A stretch of 64,000 nt of DNA from Deltaproteobacteria bacterium (GCA_016192705.1 JACPTQ010000015.1:1-64000), one strand, 5' to 3'. Numbered from the stretch's first letter, positions 43,178 to 54,750 are shown. Made by a program: numbers and translations. Notes: generated from the sequence alone by a model not told the origin.

Positions 43178-44402
43178 GCTGCTCAAAGAGGTACGCGATC
43201 TTTTTCTCGATGGGCGCGAGGATCGCGTCGCGCGTCGCCTGCGGCAGGTTGCAGAGGTCGGCTTTGAACGGACCGAACCCCTTCTTCCGCGTCTTGTAAA
43301 AAAACTGCTCGTCGGAGTCGGTCGCTTTGCGTTCGTCGGCGCACGCCGTCCGCAAATAGTCGTAAACGCGTTTCTTCAAGTCGCTCGGGTACGCGCCGCC
43401 GTCGTACATCATGTTCTGAAACTCAGTCGCCAGATGGATTTCCGCCGTGCCGACCTCGGGAAACTTGTGGAAAAGCTCGGCCGGCAGCGTCGATGCGCCG
43501 TGCTGCACCGCGCCCGACATCCCCCACTTTTCGCGCGCGAGTTTCGACAGCCGCGCAAGCGTGTCGAAGTCGAGCTTCACCTCGGCGACGCTTCCGTCCG
43601 GCAGCGGAATACCGCCGTGACTCGTCCCCGTCTGCACGCTCACCTTCGAAATCCCAACGAGCCCCACGCCACGCCGTGAAAGCGCCTTCTGGTATTCGCC
43701 CATGTACGCCGTGAGTTCCTCGACCGTCGAATTCTTCTTACCCACTTCGCCGATCTCGCCGCCCACGCTGACCGTGACGCCCTTCGGCTCACACGCGCGA
43801 ATGACCGCCGTCATCTCGGCGCCGCGCTCACCGTTCACGCGTTGCTGCTCCTCGACCGTTGCGAACGACAAATCGACGAGCGTCGAGCTGTCGATGTCGA
43901 TGTTGCGAAAACCGCCTTCGATCGCCTCGCGCGTCAAATCCGCGACGGCCTTCGTCTCGGCAGCCGGGTCGTCGGCGTGTTTTTTCGCGCTGAACTGAAA
44001 ATGATCGCCCTGCAAGAAAACCGGCCCCGTCCAGCCTTCGCGCATCGCGCCCGCAAGCACCGCCGCCGAAAACTCAGCTGGCCGCTGAAACGTATACCCA
44101 ATCTCGCTTCGCGCGATTTCAAAAATGAAAGCGCCCACCTCGCGCGCCCGCGCCGCTCGAAAAACCGCGCGCGCAAAATCGTACGTGAGCCCGCGCACGT
44201 TGATCGCCGGCACCGTAAACCCCGAAACCTCGCCGCGCCCCATCGCCATATAAAGGTCGTGGATCGACGCCGACCACGCGCCCGCTTCAATCGCCCGCGC
44301 CCAAATCGTCGCCCGCGCCTTGTTTCGCGTTGCTTCGTCGGCGCCGAGCACCGCGTCGCGCACCCATCGGTCGATCTCTTGATTCGTCGGTCGCTGGCTC
44401 AT
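43128..44402 (-). CDS. Class II fructose-bisphosphate aldolase-type enzyme
   Basis: The 424-aa product starts at ATG 44402 behind GGAGG; the longer frame lacks support. Class II aldolase features are VPAINVRG, the zinc-binding QGDHFQ, GFRNIDIDSS, VGGEIGEVG and the second metal site VQHGAST. It is longer than classical enzymes (~350 aa), as in a broad class of ketose-bisphosphate aldolases. Fructose-1,6-bisphosphate is the likeliest substrate; tagatose-bisphosphate cannot be excluded. Confidence 0.88.
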   Translation of the reverse strand: MSQRPTNQEIDRWVRDAVLGADEATRNKARATIWARAIEAGAWSASIHDLYMAMGRGEVSGFTVPAINVRGLTYDFARAVFRAARAREVGAFIFEIARSEIGYTFQRPAEFSAAVLAGAMREGWTGPVFLQGDHFQFSAKKHADDPAAETKAVADLTREAIEGGFRNIDIDSSTLVDLSFATVEEQQRVNGERGAEMTAVIRACEPKGVTVSVGGEIGEVGKKNSTVEELTAYMGEYQKALSRRGVGLVGISKVSVQTGTSHGGIPLPDGSVAEVKLDFDTLARLSKLAREKWGMSGAVQHGASTLPAELFHKFPEVGTAEIHLATEFQNMMYDGGAYPSDLKKRVYDYLRTACADERKATDSDEQFFYKTRKKGFGPFKADLCNLPQATRDAILAPIEKKIAYLFEQLKVVGTARVVEKHVRR

Positions 44403-44714
44403 CGTTCGTCCTCCCAAGAAAACGAGGAATGAGCCTAGATCATTTCCGGCGTCCGCGTCGACCGCGCTTCGAGACGCGCGCAAACTTGCCGTCGGGCGAT
44501 AGCCGAAAGAGCCGCCCCGCCTTCGCATCGGCGAGCCCCTTCCGAAGAGACTTCATCAATGACCCTCGTTATAATGACCACTCCCGAGAATCACAAGATC
44601 ACGACAAAACTTATTCAGTTTGAATGAATGGAATGATGACACGTCTAAACGTTCGTGGAATAAAGCGATGATCGAAACGCCGCTGGTTTCGATGGGTGGT
44701 GGAGGAGGTTCGCT
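44403..44714. other. Gene-free stretch with one candidate promoter
   Basis: This is the divergent region between the aldolase and the giant secreted gene. No open frame looks real. The right half is AT-richer and holds the promoter candidate at 44620-44649. Confidence 0.6.
44620..44649 (+). promoter_or_regulatory. Candidate promoter TTGAAT-N18-TCTAAA
   Basis: TTGAAT at 44620-44625 and TCTAAA at 44644-44649 match both hexamers and spacing of the site at 26874-26903. It lies 65 bp before the ATG at 44715. Confidence 0.5.
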
Positions 44715-47700
44715 ATGCGGTTCTTGAAGGTTCTCCCAGTCGCTTTGGCTCTCTTCGGATGGTCAGCGCTCGCGGGCGCGCAGGGGCTCGAAACGGCGTA
44801 CAAGCTGCCGTGCGAATACCTCGTCACGCTGAAGACCGTCGAAAAAGGGAAGTTTGTCGTCGCCGAGTCGGGCGGCGCAGGCGCCGTCTGGGCGAATCGC
44901 GACAGCGCGGGCGCGTGGGAGATGTTTCGCATCGTCAAGCGCTCATGCGACGGCGTACCGATCCGCGACAAAGAGGGAATCTACCTCCAAGCGTACAACG
45001 GCGCTTACGTGAGTGCGCAGGGCGGTGGGGGCGCTGGCGTCGACGCGCATGCGACCGAACCGAAAGAGTGGGAGAGCTTCCAGATCCAAAACGTCTCGAA
45101 GCCGGGCGGACGGTTGCGAACGGCAATAAATTCTGGCTCGTCGCGGAGGGCGGGAACGGCAAGATTCGCGCGGACCGCACGAAGGTCGGCGATTGGGAAC
45201 AGTTTCGGATCGTCAAAACAAAGTGCGATGGGCATTTCAAGCCGGGCGACACGGTCAACATCGTCGGCGCGGGCGGGCAGTTCGTCGCGGCGGAAAATGG
45301 CGGCGGCAAGGAGCTGCGCGCAAATCGCTCGAGCGCGGGGGAATGGGAAAAGTTCACGATTCTCAATACCGAACCCGGAATAAATCTCGGCACCATGGTT
45401 GCGTTCAGGACGTCGAGCGGAAAGTACGTCTCGGCGATAAACGGCGGCGGCGGCGAGGTGATGGCGCAGGGCGCAAAGATCGATGCGTGGGAGAAGTTCG
45501 TGATGATCCACCAAAGCGTCGTTGCCATGTCGGGACGCGTGATGCGGTTTGAGTCCTGGGGAGTTATGACGGGCGCGCTTCACGGCGAGCGCACGAAGAT
45601 TCGGAGCCTCGCCGATCTCAAAAAGGAAATCCCAAGCCTCGGCGATGTCGTGCCGATCGCGGAAATTCAAAAGCGGATTGAGGAGCTGGTTCAGAAGGGG
45701 GAGCTGGTCGCGGGCGAAAAAGGGCTTTCGGATCTCTCGACCTGCCCGAACGAAATCGACACCGACCCGAAAAAGTGTATCCCGCCGATGGAGAGGTACC
45801 GGCCCATTTTGCCCGACATCGATTCGTTTATTCAGCTCGTTTGGGACCGCGTCATTCAGCGACAAAAGCTGCGCCCCATAGGTAGCGACAAGGACGCCGT
45901 CGATCTCCTATTCAACTTCGGCTGCCGTCAGGTCGCGCGCCGGATGCCGGGGTACGCGAAGATCAAAATCATTAAGCGAAAACCGGGCGTCGACACGAGT
46001 GGCAACTGGGACGACGAACTCACCGACAAGGATCGCGACGCGGTCGCAGAGGCGCTCGCGACGGGAGGGGCCAAGAAGGGTGCGAAGGGACCGGGGCAAC
46101 TGCCGGCGCCGTACAAGCCACCGCCCAAGGAAGAGACGATCGAGGTCTGCTCGGTCACGCACCCGCAGCTCGAAGAGACGCTCAAGAAAGACATTCGCCT
46201 TCTCGCGAAATCGCGCCTCGACAAGCCACATAAGTTCATCGCCGAAGATCCCGACCCGATCCAAGGCACCGGCGATCCAATGAAACTCGACTTCACGTCG
46301 GCCGAGCTCAACAAAGTCGCAATGCTCATTAAACTCAACGACGGTAAGGATTTGAACGCGTCACGCCCCGTCGACGCCGGCAAGGTCTGCGCAGCCGCCG
46401 GCGGTTCGCTCGTCCCAGATAAGAATGGGTACGCTGGCAAAGCGTGCCGTAAGGGTAAGGCGTCCGTCAACTTCCAGATGGCCCTCATCGACGCGTGCAA
46501 CAAGCAGTACCATCCCAAAGGCTGGGCCGTTTTGATGCCATACAATGGACCTTCCGGCAGCGTTCAATGCGAAGTCCCGGTCGACATCAAGAAGATTCTG
46601 ATCGCGCATTTCGCGCGCGACGTAGACATCGGCGTCGTGGGCGGCCTCGCGCACTTAAAGGGCGAGACGTTCAACACCATCACGAAGCGCTTGACCGGCT
46701 TTTACACGAAGGGCGGCAAGGCGCGTACGTTCGCGATCGGCAAAGACCGGCACGCGAAGCAGATCAAGATCAGCACGGCGGAAGCACCGAAGGACCTCGT
46801 TGAGGCGGCTGAAAAGCAGAACGAGTCGGGAGAAAAACGAGCCGCGCGCGAGGGATTGTCGAAACAGGTCGACCAGTGGACCGATGCGTGGGAGTACACG
46901 CAGATCACCGACCACATGAACACCAACCCGGCGTTCAAGAAGAAGGCAAATGTCCCTGAGTTTTATAAGCGCGCGGAGGATGTGACGGTTCACAACTACT
47001 GGACGCGCTGCGAGAACCTTTGGGAGATTTGTCAAAACCCGGCGCTTCCAGTCGAACGCGAGGCATGCGTGCGATGCGCGTGGGATGCGGTCTTGACGAA
47101 ATGCATCGACGGGCGAAAGCCGGGGAGCAATGGGTTGTGCCCCGAGGTGGCGCGGCCGCGGCCGTACCCGGGCGGCTGGTGCGACGACCAGACGAACGCA
47201 ATCAAGAACGGGGGGTACGATCGCAAGGCGCCGATCGCCGGCGAGAAGCTCACAAAAAAAGGGAACCTCGGCGCCGACTCAAGGAGCGCGGCCTTCTCGG
47301 TCGATGTGGTCGCAAAACAGGTCGAGACATTCGCGATTCCTGGAACCAACCGATCGATTGACGTCAAGATCCCGAACCGCAACGACTCGACGTTTTTCAA
47401 CTGGCTGCTCGTTAATGCGATGGCCGACACGTTCTGTTTTTCGTTTACACGCGGATTGACCCGAAGCGGCGCCGATCGGAACGCGGCGGCGGACATGATT
47501 GGACGCGGGACCGCAACGCGGCTCTTCTTGCCGTTCGGCTCGGGAAGCGCGGACCAGTTTCTGACGTCGATGGGGCGGCGCCACCTCGACGCACTTCCGC
47601 TCACGCCGTGGCAGCGGTGCTACCTCTGGACGGGCGAGGGGAACGTGTCGTGCGAAATCACGGAGTCGCCAAAGCTGCAAGGGCGCGACGAGGTGTGGGG

Positions 47701-50700
47701 GCGCGTCAAGGCGTGGTCGGAGGCGCCGCGCGCGAGTTCGCCGCTTCTCAAGCTCGTCATGAGCGACGGACAGTTTCAACGCGAAGTTGAATATATGCTC
47801 AGGTGGTTCGAGGGCGAGGACGCGGGGCGACTCGCGGGGCAGCGGAACGAGCGGCTCGGGTGGTGGGCGCAGCGGAACGCCGATTGGAGCAATCGACTCG
47901 CGGACGATCTTGGATTCCCGGCCGAGTCGAACCCCGATGAGATTGGGTCGAGCGCAGGGAATGCGGTCATGCCGATCATCGGCTACTTGCTCGGTATATT
48001 GCTGAATCAGGCCGGCATCAGCGACATGATGAAGACGCTCTCGACCGCGGCGGGTTTGACGCCCGAGCAGTCGGCCGACTGCGAAGACCCCGAGTACCGG
48101 CGCGACGTGATGAAACTTGCCGGCAAGGCGAACAACAAGCGCGGGTGTTTGACGAAGGTGTTCGCGAAAAATTTCGTCAACGTGCTCGAGTCGATCATCA
48201 TCATGCTCGGAAATCGGCTCGTCGACTGGGCGGTCGATTTGCTGAACGCGGCGCTCAAAGGCGCGAAATCGGCGCTCATCAGCGCGGCGGGATCGGTGCC
48301 GTTCGTGGGCGGCGTCTTGGCGGCGGCGGTCGATATCGCGTGGGACCTCATCTTTGAGTTCGGGATGAAGACGCTCATCAAGGCGCTCGTCGTCAACAAG
48401 CTGCCCGACTGGCTGCAGGTGAAAACGCTCGCGAATGCGAATTTCGACGAGCTGCTCGACAAGCACCCGCTCATCTCGGTCGTCGCGGGCGTGATTTTGC
48501 AGCTCATCGAGGCGGCCGTGCAGTATGGGAATATGGGTCCCGTCGGTGTCGCGTTCGCCGAGGTTCTGGAGGTGATTCAGGCGGCGCTCATGAACGACTA
48601 CCAGAAAAACAAGTTCTGGGTGCGCTCATTTATCTACGCGAAGCGGGCGCTCATCAAAGACGGCGCGAAGGGCGACATGCCGATCGGTGACCAGATCACA
48701 AAGCTTGTGCTGTCGATGATCGAAGGTTTCAAGACGTCGATCGGCTCTAAGATCCGTACAGATAAAGGGCGCGAGGCGTTTGAAGCCGCGGTCGACGCGG
48801 TCGCGGCGCTCGCGAAAGATCTGTCGATGGGCGCGTTCAAGGGGAACCCAGTCGACGCGATTGTCAACATTTTGAAACAAAAGCTGCTCCCGGCGGTCAT
48901 CCCGATCATCACGTCGTTCGTGTCGATGCCCGACTCGATTCGCGAGTTCTTGGATGCGCTCAGTGAGGCGATGTTCTCGAAGGACCAGCCGTTCAGTGCA
49001 ACGGCGCTCTTGATATCACTCAAGAAGCTCTTGATGACCGCGGTGTCTGACAACCCGCTCGCACGGACTTTTTTCGACAAAGCGTTTGACGGCGTCGCGT
49101 ACGTCTTCAAAGACCTCGACGGACTCGCGGAGCGCCTCAAGAATCCCGATGCACTCGCGAAGATGTTCATCGAACCGGTGCGAGGCGCGGTGATGGATTT
49201 CGTGAACCAGCGGCTCGGCAGCGCGAAAGCAAAAGCCGCGGTCGACTTCGTGAAGGGGATCGTGAACACGGCGTTCGATTTGCTCCTCGATGCGAAGAAG
49301 CGTGCCGAACTTTTGGGCGCCGGAAAGCCGGACATTAAGGCGTTCTTGCCGAAGGTCGTCGCGTTCTTGCGAACGTACGTTCCACCGTGGGTGAAGGAGA
49401 TGCTCGCAAACGCTGGGCTTCCGCAACTTGGTGTCATCGCGGACCTGCTGTTCGCGGAAAACGGGCCGCTCGCGCGTGGCGAAGCGTTCATCGCGGATCT
49501 GCAAAAATGGTTCGAAAAGGACGGAACCGAGGCGTTCAAGAAAATCCTGGGGCAGTTCATCGACCTCGTGAAAGCGAAGATTGGCGCCGCGAACGATTCC
49601 GTCTCCGCGCTCGCAAACGCCGCGCTCGCGACGTTGCAAAAGTTGTTTACGGCGCCGGGCGAGAAAGAAAAGCTCGGGAAGCTAAACGGTGCCGCGGTTG
49701 TGCAGTGGATTAAGGCGCAGCTTCAGCCGTTTATCGACCGGCTGTTCGCGATCGTTGAATCCTCAAAGGGGGCCGGCGTCGCGTGCATGGGCGGAAAACC
49801 GTTCGCGGACAATCTGCGCGCGGTCGTGAACAGCTTCCTCGCGCTCTTCGACAAGCCGGACGCGCTCAAGGCCGACCCAGCTAAGGCATGGAAGGGGTTC
49901 GTCGCAAGCGTCGATGCGAAACTCCGCGAGCTCGCGAAATGCGCGTTCAGCGGCCTCTCGGGCGACACCGACGTTGGCCAGTTCGTCGCGAAACTGACGT
50001 TCGAGCCGGTCGCCGTCGCGCGCTTGCTCATCCAAATCCTCGACCGATTCTGGGGGAGCGGCCCCGTCGTCGATCTCGTGCGCTTCCTCGTCGAAGGCGC
50101 GTTTAACTTGTTCGCAACGCCGGGAAAACTCCAAGCGCTTCTCGCGAAGGCCGCGTGTGCGATGTACGCCGACGACATCGGCCCATGGCTGAAAAAACTC
50201 TTCCCGCTCGTCGTCAACATCTACGTCAGCGAGAAGCCGCTCATCCCACTTGCGAGCAAGGCGTTCGGCCTTGTCGTCGACCTCGTCGGAAAACTATTTT
50301 GCATCACGGGCGGCGCCGGCGGAAGCAGCGGCGGCAGTTCCGATTGGTGGAAGTGGCTTCGCGATTTCTTCCTCGGCCTCTGGCCCGACTTCAATCTCTT
50401 CCTGAAATTAAATTTCGATTTGCGCTTCCCCGACTTCTCGTGGCTCTGGCCCGCGTGGGATAGCCTCTGGAATTTGTCGTTCGACTTTTTCGGCGGCGGC
50501 AAAGGCGGCAAATGGAAGGGCTTTACGTCTAACTTCGACTTCAAGCTCTTCTTCGGAAACCTGTTCGGCGGCTTCTGGGATTGGCTCATCGGCCTCTTCT
50601 CGGGCGGCGGCGGTGGCAGCGGCTGGTCGTGGGAATGGCCGAAGTGGTTTTTCGGCGGCTTCAAAGGTTGGTTCATCGACTGGCCGAACTTTTCGCTGTC

Positions 50701-51082
50701 GTGGGGATCGGGCGGCAGCTCTGGCAGCGGCGGTGGCTGCGGGGTCGGCGGCGTTAAAAAGGTTCTCAACCTCGTCGCCTCGACGATCGCGAAGGCGATG
50801 TCCGAAGGTGTCGCCAATATCGTTCCCGCAAACTACAAGTGGCTCGTCGTCGAGGTCGCAAAGGGGCTCCAATGGGCCGCGGACAACGTCGACAAGCTCT
50901 GCGCATTCGCGGTGAAAAACAAGTGCGACCGGCACGTCGAACTCGTGCGCTCAGTGACGAAACTTCTCCTCGGAAAACTCGCGTCGAACTTACCGGGCAC
51001 GCTGAAAGCCGTCGTCGAGCAGGCGGTGGGCTTCGCGGACAAGTTCGAGTTCAAGGGGAGCGCCGCAGCCTGCCCGAATTAG
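44715..51082 (+). CDS. Giant secreted protein with trefoil repeats and a Trp/Gly-rich tract, frame break near 45108
   Basis: The product is about 2120 aa if the frame is restored. It starts at ATG 44715 behind GGAGGAGG with a signal peptide (VALALFGWSALAGAQ). Residues 1-~270 hold five units ending in xWExF (GAWEMFRI, EWESFQI, DWEQFRI, EWEKFTI, AWEKFVM), like fascin/beta-trefoil repeats. The reading frame changes between units 2 and 3: 15-25 bases appear missing near 45104-45113. Then come a Cys-containing region (~300-1000) and long hydrophobic or amphipathic helices (~1150-1860). A tract of ~145 residues dominated by Trp, Phe and Gly (about 50316-50745) and a helical C-terminus follow. No known domain covers most of it. 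Adhesion, matrix or toxin roles are all guesses. Confidence 0.8.
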
Positions 51083-51249
51083 CTGTCTATAGATACCTGT
51101 CGCGTTGCTGGTCATCTGACAACGATTCCAAGCATGTGCGATAACACCCCACCTTGGATTCACGAGCGAATCGTCGGTCTGCGATTGGCGAACCATGTGC
51201 ATCAACTGTACATACGATTGCGCGTTGCGTTCGTCGCGAGGAGGGATCC

Positions 51250-52317
51250 GTGAAACAAATAACAAAGTCGTTTTTCGTCGTCGCCCTGTTCGGCTTCTCC
51301 GCGTGTAGCGGCGTTCCGACGCCGAGCACCACGGTCGACTACGACACCTCGTCGAGCGCGCTCACGACGACGAACCAAACCTATCGCGAGATCTCGATTT
51401 GGGGCGACCCCATCGCGAGCACCGAGGAAACCGACGGCGGCCAGCCGGCAAGCGGGTATGCGTGCGGCCAGGCAAGCGTCGGCACGTGCCCAACGAAAAC
51501 CGTCACCTGCGGACTCGGCGGCGCCGTCGCAACCATGACGCTCGTTTACAGCGGCGACGGGACCGGCAACGACTGCACCGACTCGACGGGAACGAAAGTT
51601 GCGGGCACGGTGGTTCTCACGCGTAACGGCTTCCGCGATTGGACGGTCACGTTCACGAGTTTGCTCCGCGGCGCGAACGCTTCCGCCGACGCTGGCGCAA
51701 ACGCGAATGGGCTCGCGCTGAACGGGAGCGTGGGATTTAAAAAATCGCTCGGCCAATCGGTTTGGTCGATCACACTCGACGCGCTCACGGCTTCCGGCAC
51801 GAAATCGGGTGGCAGCACCGATCAAAACTGCACCCGCAACTGCCTCAGCCGAAGCGCCTTCACGACGACACCGAGCTTGACGCTCACGACCGACGGCGGC
51901 GCGCTCACACTTGATGCGACGCTCACGGGGCAGAAGAAAATGGTCGTTGGCGGCACCGTCCTCATGAGCGGCGCCGTCACCGGCCAAATCGACGCGTGGT
52001 TCAAGGGCCCAGCCGGCAACGAAAGCGTCGTCTTGAGCCGCGTCATCGACGCCGGCGTCGTTAACCAATCGGTGACGCTTACCAACGTCACCTACAACCT
52101 ACCGTTTGCGTGCACCTGTCCCACGTCCGGCAGTGTCGCGACGTCGTCGTTCCTTGGCTGCGGCGTCACGACGGTCACGTTCGCCGCATCAACCTCGCCT
52201 GGCACCTGCGCCACTGCGACCGCGACCTACTCAGCCGCTGGAAACTCCGCGGTCTGCGAGTTCTCCGACGACCTCGTCTCGCAATCGGTGACGGAAGCGT
52301 GCCTCCCCATTCAATAG
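51250..52317 (+). CDS. Secreted lipoprotein of unknown function
   Basis: The 355-aa product starts at GTG 51250 behind GAGGAGGG, with lipobox FSAC. The mature protein is beta-rich and Thr/Ser/Gly-heavy, with several Cys pairs (CPTKTVTC, CTRNCLSRSA, CTCPTSG). No family was recognised. It lies 167 bp after the giant gene on the same strand and could be its partner. The upstream in-frame extension lacks an export signal at its start. Confidence 0.75.
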   Translation: MKQITKSFFVVALFGFSACSGVPTPSTTVDYDTSSSALTTTNQTYREISIWGDPIASTEETDGGQPASGYACGQASVGTCPTKTVTCGLGGAVATMTLVYSGDGTGNDCTDSTGTKVAGTVVLTRNGFRDWTVTFTSLLRGANASADAGANANGLALNGSVGFKKSLGQSVWSITLDALTASGTKSGGSTDQNCTRNCLSRSAFTTTPSLTLTTDGGALTLDATLTGQKKMVVGGTVLMSGAVTGQIDAWFKGPAGNESVVLSRVIDAGVVNQSVTLTNVTYNLPFACTCPTSGSVATSSFLGCGVTTVTFAASTSPGTCATATATYSAAGNSAVCEFSDDLVSQSVTEACLPIQ

Positions 52318-52362
52318 CCCCCGCTGTTTGATTTTCCAAATTGCGAGACCTACCATCCTCAC

Positions 52363-54246
52363 GTGAATCACAGCAAATTCTCGACAAATTTGGTCCTTTT
52401 CATGGTCCTCGGCGTTCAGGTCACAGCGTGCAAGTCAACGACGGTTTCGACGAGCAACTCGATTCAAGTCAACGTCCTATTGCCGTCGGGCTTCTCGGCG
52501 CGAAGCCAAGTCTTTAACCTTTACCTCGTCATCGACTCCACAAGCGACGCCGGCGTCTTCAATGCACCGGTTTCTCAACAAACAGGCATGACAGACGACG
52601 GTTACAGCACCACAACCGAGATTGCGAATATCGATGGTGACGCGCCGTACGAATGGCTCATGTCGGTTTCACCGAGCCCGTTCGGCGCCGGTGGCTCGTC
52701 GTGGCAAACGTACGTCGCGGGAAGCCGCACGGGCGCGCTCTTTCGAATCGTCGCGGGCGTACAAAACAACGGCACAACAAAAATGGCTGAAGGCGTCGCC
52801 GAGATCGATTCGACGGGTCAATCGATTCAGTTTGGACCGAGCGAGCGGATCGTGACCATTCAGCTCGTGTGCTTGGACGCAACCTATTGCGGCGGAGATG
52901 GCGGGACAGATGCGGGAACGGGTGATGACGCCGGGACCGATGCCGGTGTGGGCGTGGACGGCGGGACAGATGCGGGTGCGGACCCGAACACCGGTTACGA
53001 TGCCGGCCCGCTCAATGGCAATCCCATTGCGCTTGGCGATCCACAGACCGGCGACATCAACACCTTCGACCTCTCTGCCGATGTCGCGGGGAACGTGGCC
53101 GTCGCATGGACCGAGCGCCCGGGCGTTGGCGGCGGATCTGGTGTTGTGCGCGCGGCTTGGACTCGCGTCGATGCCGGGTGGTCCGCGCCTCTCCAGATTG
53201 CCAGCTGGGACGGCGGCCAGGAGTCGCTTTCAATCGCCGCCTTCGACGCGGGCGCCGCATGGATCGCGTGGGAAGACGTTGGTAGCGCGTGGGTACGGCG
53301 GGTGAACGGCTTCACCTCACTCGCCACATCTGCCGTTTTGATCGTCGACGGCGGTAACACAACGTCTCTCCGATTGGCCGCGTCGAAAACAAGCGGCCAA
53401 ACCGTCCTCGTGTACCGCACTTACAACGGCGCCGATAACAGCCTTTACGTGAAAAAGAACCCGCAAGATGGTGGCTCGTACGGGTGGGGCCCTCCGACTC
53501 TGCTTGAGCTCGACAACCAAGGGGACGCGCGTGACCCGAATGTCGCGATGAACAGCGGCGGAAACTACATCGTCGGGTGGCTGTCGTGGGCCACCGTCGA
53601 CAATGTTTGGGGCGCCTACTGTGGATTCGGGGGCGGGTGTAGCGGTGGAGACGGCGGCAAGTTGCTCGAATCAAGCGGCAACGCCGCGACCAACCCACGC
53701 GTCGGCATCCAAGACAACAATGAGTCGGTGGTTGTTTGGATTCAACCCGCAACTGGTACGCAGAGCATTTGGTCCGCGCGCTACTCAGGCGGCATGTTCG
53801 GGACATCGGCTCAGGCCTGGAGCGCGACTGGAATCAACAACCTTCGTTTCGCGCTCGGCACCTCGGGTGGGATGGGCTACGCCACCTGGGAACAAGGCGG
53901 CGGCGCTTACCGGCTCGTTTATTTTTTGGGCAGCGATCTATGGAGTGACGCGGGCGTCATCGCGGGGCCCAGTTCAGCCCCAACCACGCCGGACGTCGCC
54001 GTCGACACCAGCGGAAACACCCTCGGCCTGTTCGTGTGGGTCCAAGGCGGGGCCGTTCGGTTAACCCAGATAAACTCATCGGGATACGAATTGATATCAA
54101 ACGCTCGCGTCTCCGCGGAGACCGACGGCGGCGTCGCGTCGCCGCGCGTCATCGGAGGGCCAGCCGGAAAGGCGATTATCCTATGGCGCGGATTGGACGG
54201 CTCGCGGTGGAATCTCTACGGCAACGTTGTCGACATTAGCTTGTAG
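52363..54246 (+). CDS. Lipoprotein with Asp/Gly-Ala linker and propeller-like repeats
   Basis: The 627-aa product starts at GTG 52363, 45 bp after the previous gene, with lipobox VTAC. Residues 1-~175 are beta-rich. A low-complexity linker of DGGTDAG-type repeats (~180-220) follows, a hallmark of myxobacterial lipoproteins. The rest contains repeats of the type DxxGNVAVAWTE, QTVLVYRTYNGA, NYIVGWLSW and SVVVWIQ. These resemble blades of a surface propeller. The ligand is unknown. No clear ribosome site is seen. Confidence 0.78.
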   Translation: MNHSKFSTNLVLFMVLGVQVTACKSTTVSTSNSIQVNVLLPSGFSARSQVFNLYLVIDSTSDAGVFNAPVSQQTGMTDDGYSTTTEIANIDGDAPYEWLMSVSPSPFGAGGSSWQTYVAGSRTGALFRIVAGVQNNGTTKMAEGVAEIDSTGQSIQFGPSERIVTIQLVCLDATYCGGDGGTDAGTGDDAGTDAGVGVDGGTDAGADPNTGYDAGPLNGNPIALGDPQTGDINTFDLSADVAGNVAVAWTERPGVGGGSGVVRAAWTRVDAGWSAPLQIASWDGGQESLSIAAFDAGAAWIAWEDVGSAWVRRVNGFTSLATSAVLIVDGGNTTSLRLAASKTSGQTVLVYRTYNGADNSLYVKKNPQDGGSYGWGPPTLLELDNQGDARDPNVAMNSGGNYIVGWLSWATVDNVWGAYCGFGGGCSGGDGGKLLESSGNAATNPRVGIQDNNESVVVWIQPATGTQSIWSARYSGGMFGTSAQAWSATGINNLRFALGTSGGMGYATWEQGGGAYRLVYFLGSDLWSDAGVIAGPSSAPTTPDVAVDTSGNTLGLFVWVQGGAVRLTQINSSGYELISNARVSAETDGGVASPRVIGGPAGKAIILWRGLDGSRWNLYGNVVDISL

Positions 54247-54249
54247 GCG

Positions 54250-54750
54250 CTACTTCGGTGCCGCGTGTGATTCGGTCGGAACCCAAACCCCAGCGCCGCG
54301 GGCTCGCCGTTCGTCGTCGCCGACGAGTCGGTACACCCGCGCGTCGCAACGCGTCGCATCTTTCGCCACGGATCCCTCGAGCATCATTGCGCCGAGCACG
54401 TACTCAACGCAAAACGTCGGAATGCGGGTCTCACGTGCCAACGCGCTCACATCCACGACGCGGGCACGTCGCCCCGCGTGATGTCGAATGAGTCGCTCAA
54501 CGCGCCAGACTGTCCGAACGCGCGCGGCCCAATAAAGCGAGCCGGCCCACGCGATCGGAAAGAAAGCGATCACGACAAAATGCGGCAGCGGTCGATGGAG
54601 GATCGCACGGCCCACAAAAATTGGACCGAAGACGCAGACGGTCAAATAGAAAAGCGCGAGAAGCCCGAGCCGCGCTAAGTCGCGCCGCGCGAAATAACCC
54701 TCACAAAACGCCAAGCGCGCCGCCCCGAATCCCAAACGTCCGCCGTTCAT
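54250..54750 (-). CDS. Membrane protein with a possible winged-helix tail
   Basis: The 166-aa product starts with an ATGA overlap on the preceding regulator-like gene. Two hydrophobic segments (about 28-52 and 58-80) precede a soluble tail (VERLIRHHAGRRARVVDVSA to VYRLVGDDERR). The tail looks like a small helical or winged-helix domain. No family was recognised. The tight coupling suggests a functional pair with the upstream gene. Its stop is 4 bp from the convergent lipoprotein gene. Confidence 0.7.
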   Translation of the reverse strand: MNGGRLGFGAARLAFCEGYFARRDLARLGLLALFYLTVCVFGPIFVGRAILHRPLPHFVVIAFFPIAWAGSLYWAARVRTVWRVERLIRHHAGRRARVVDVSALARETRIPTFCVEYVLGAMMLEGSVAKDATRCDARVYRLVGDDERRARGAGVWVPTESHAAPK

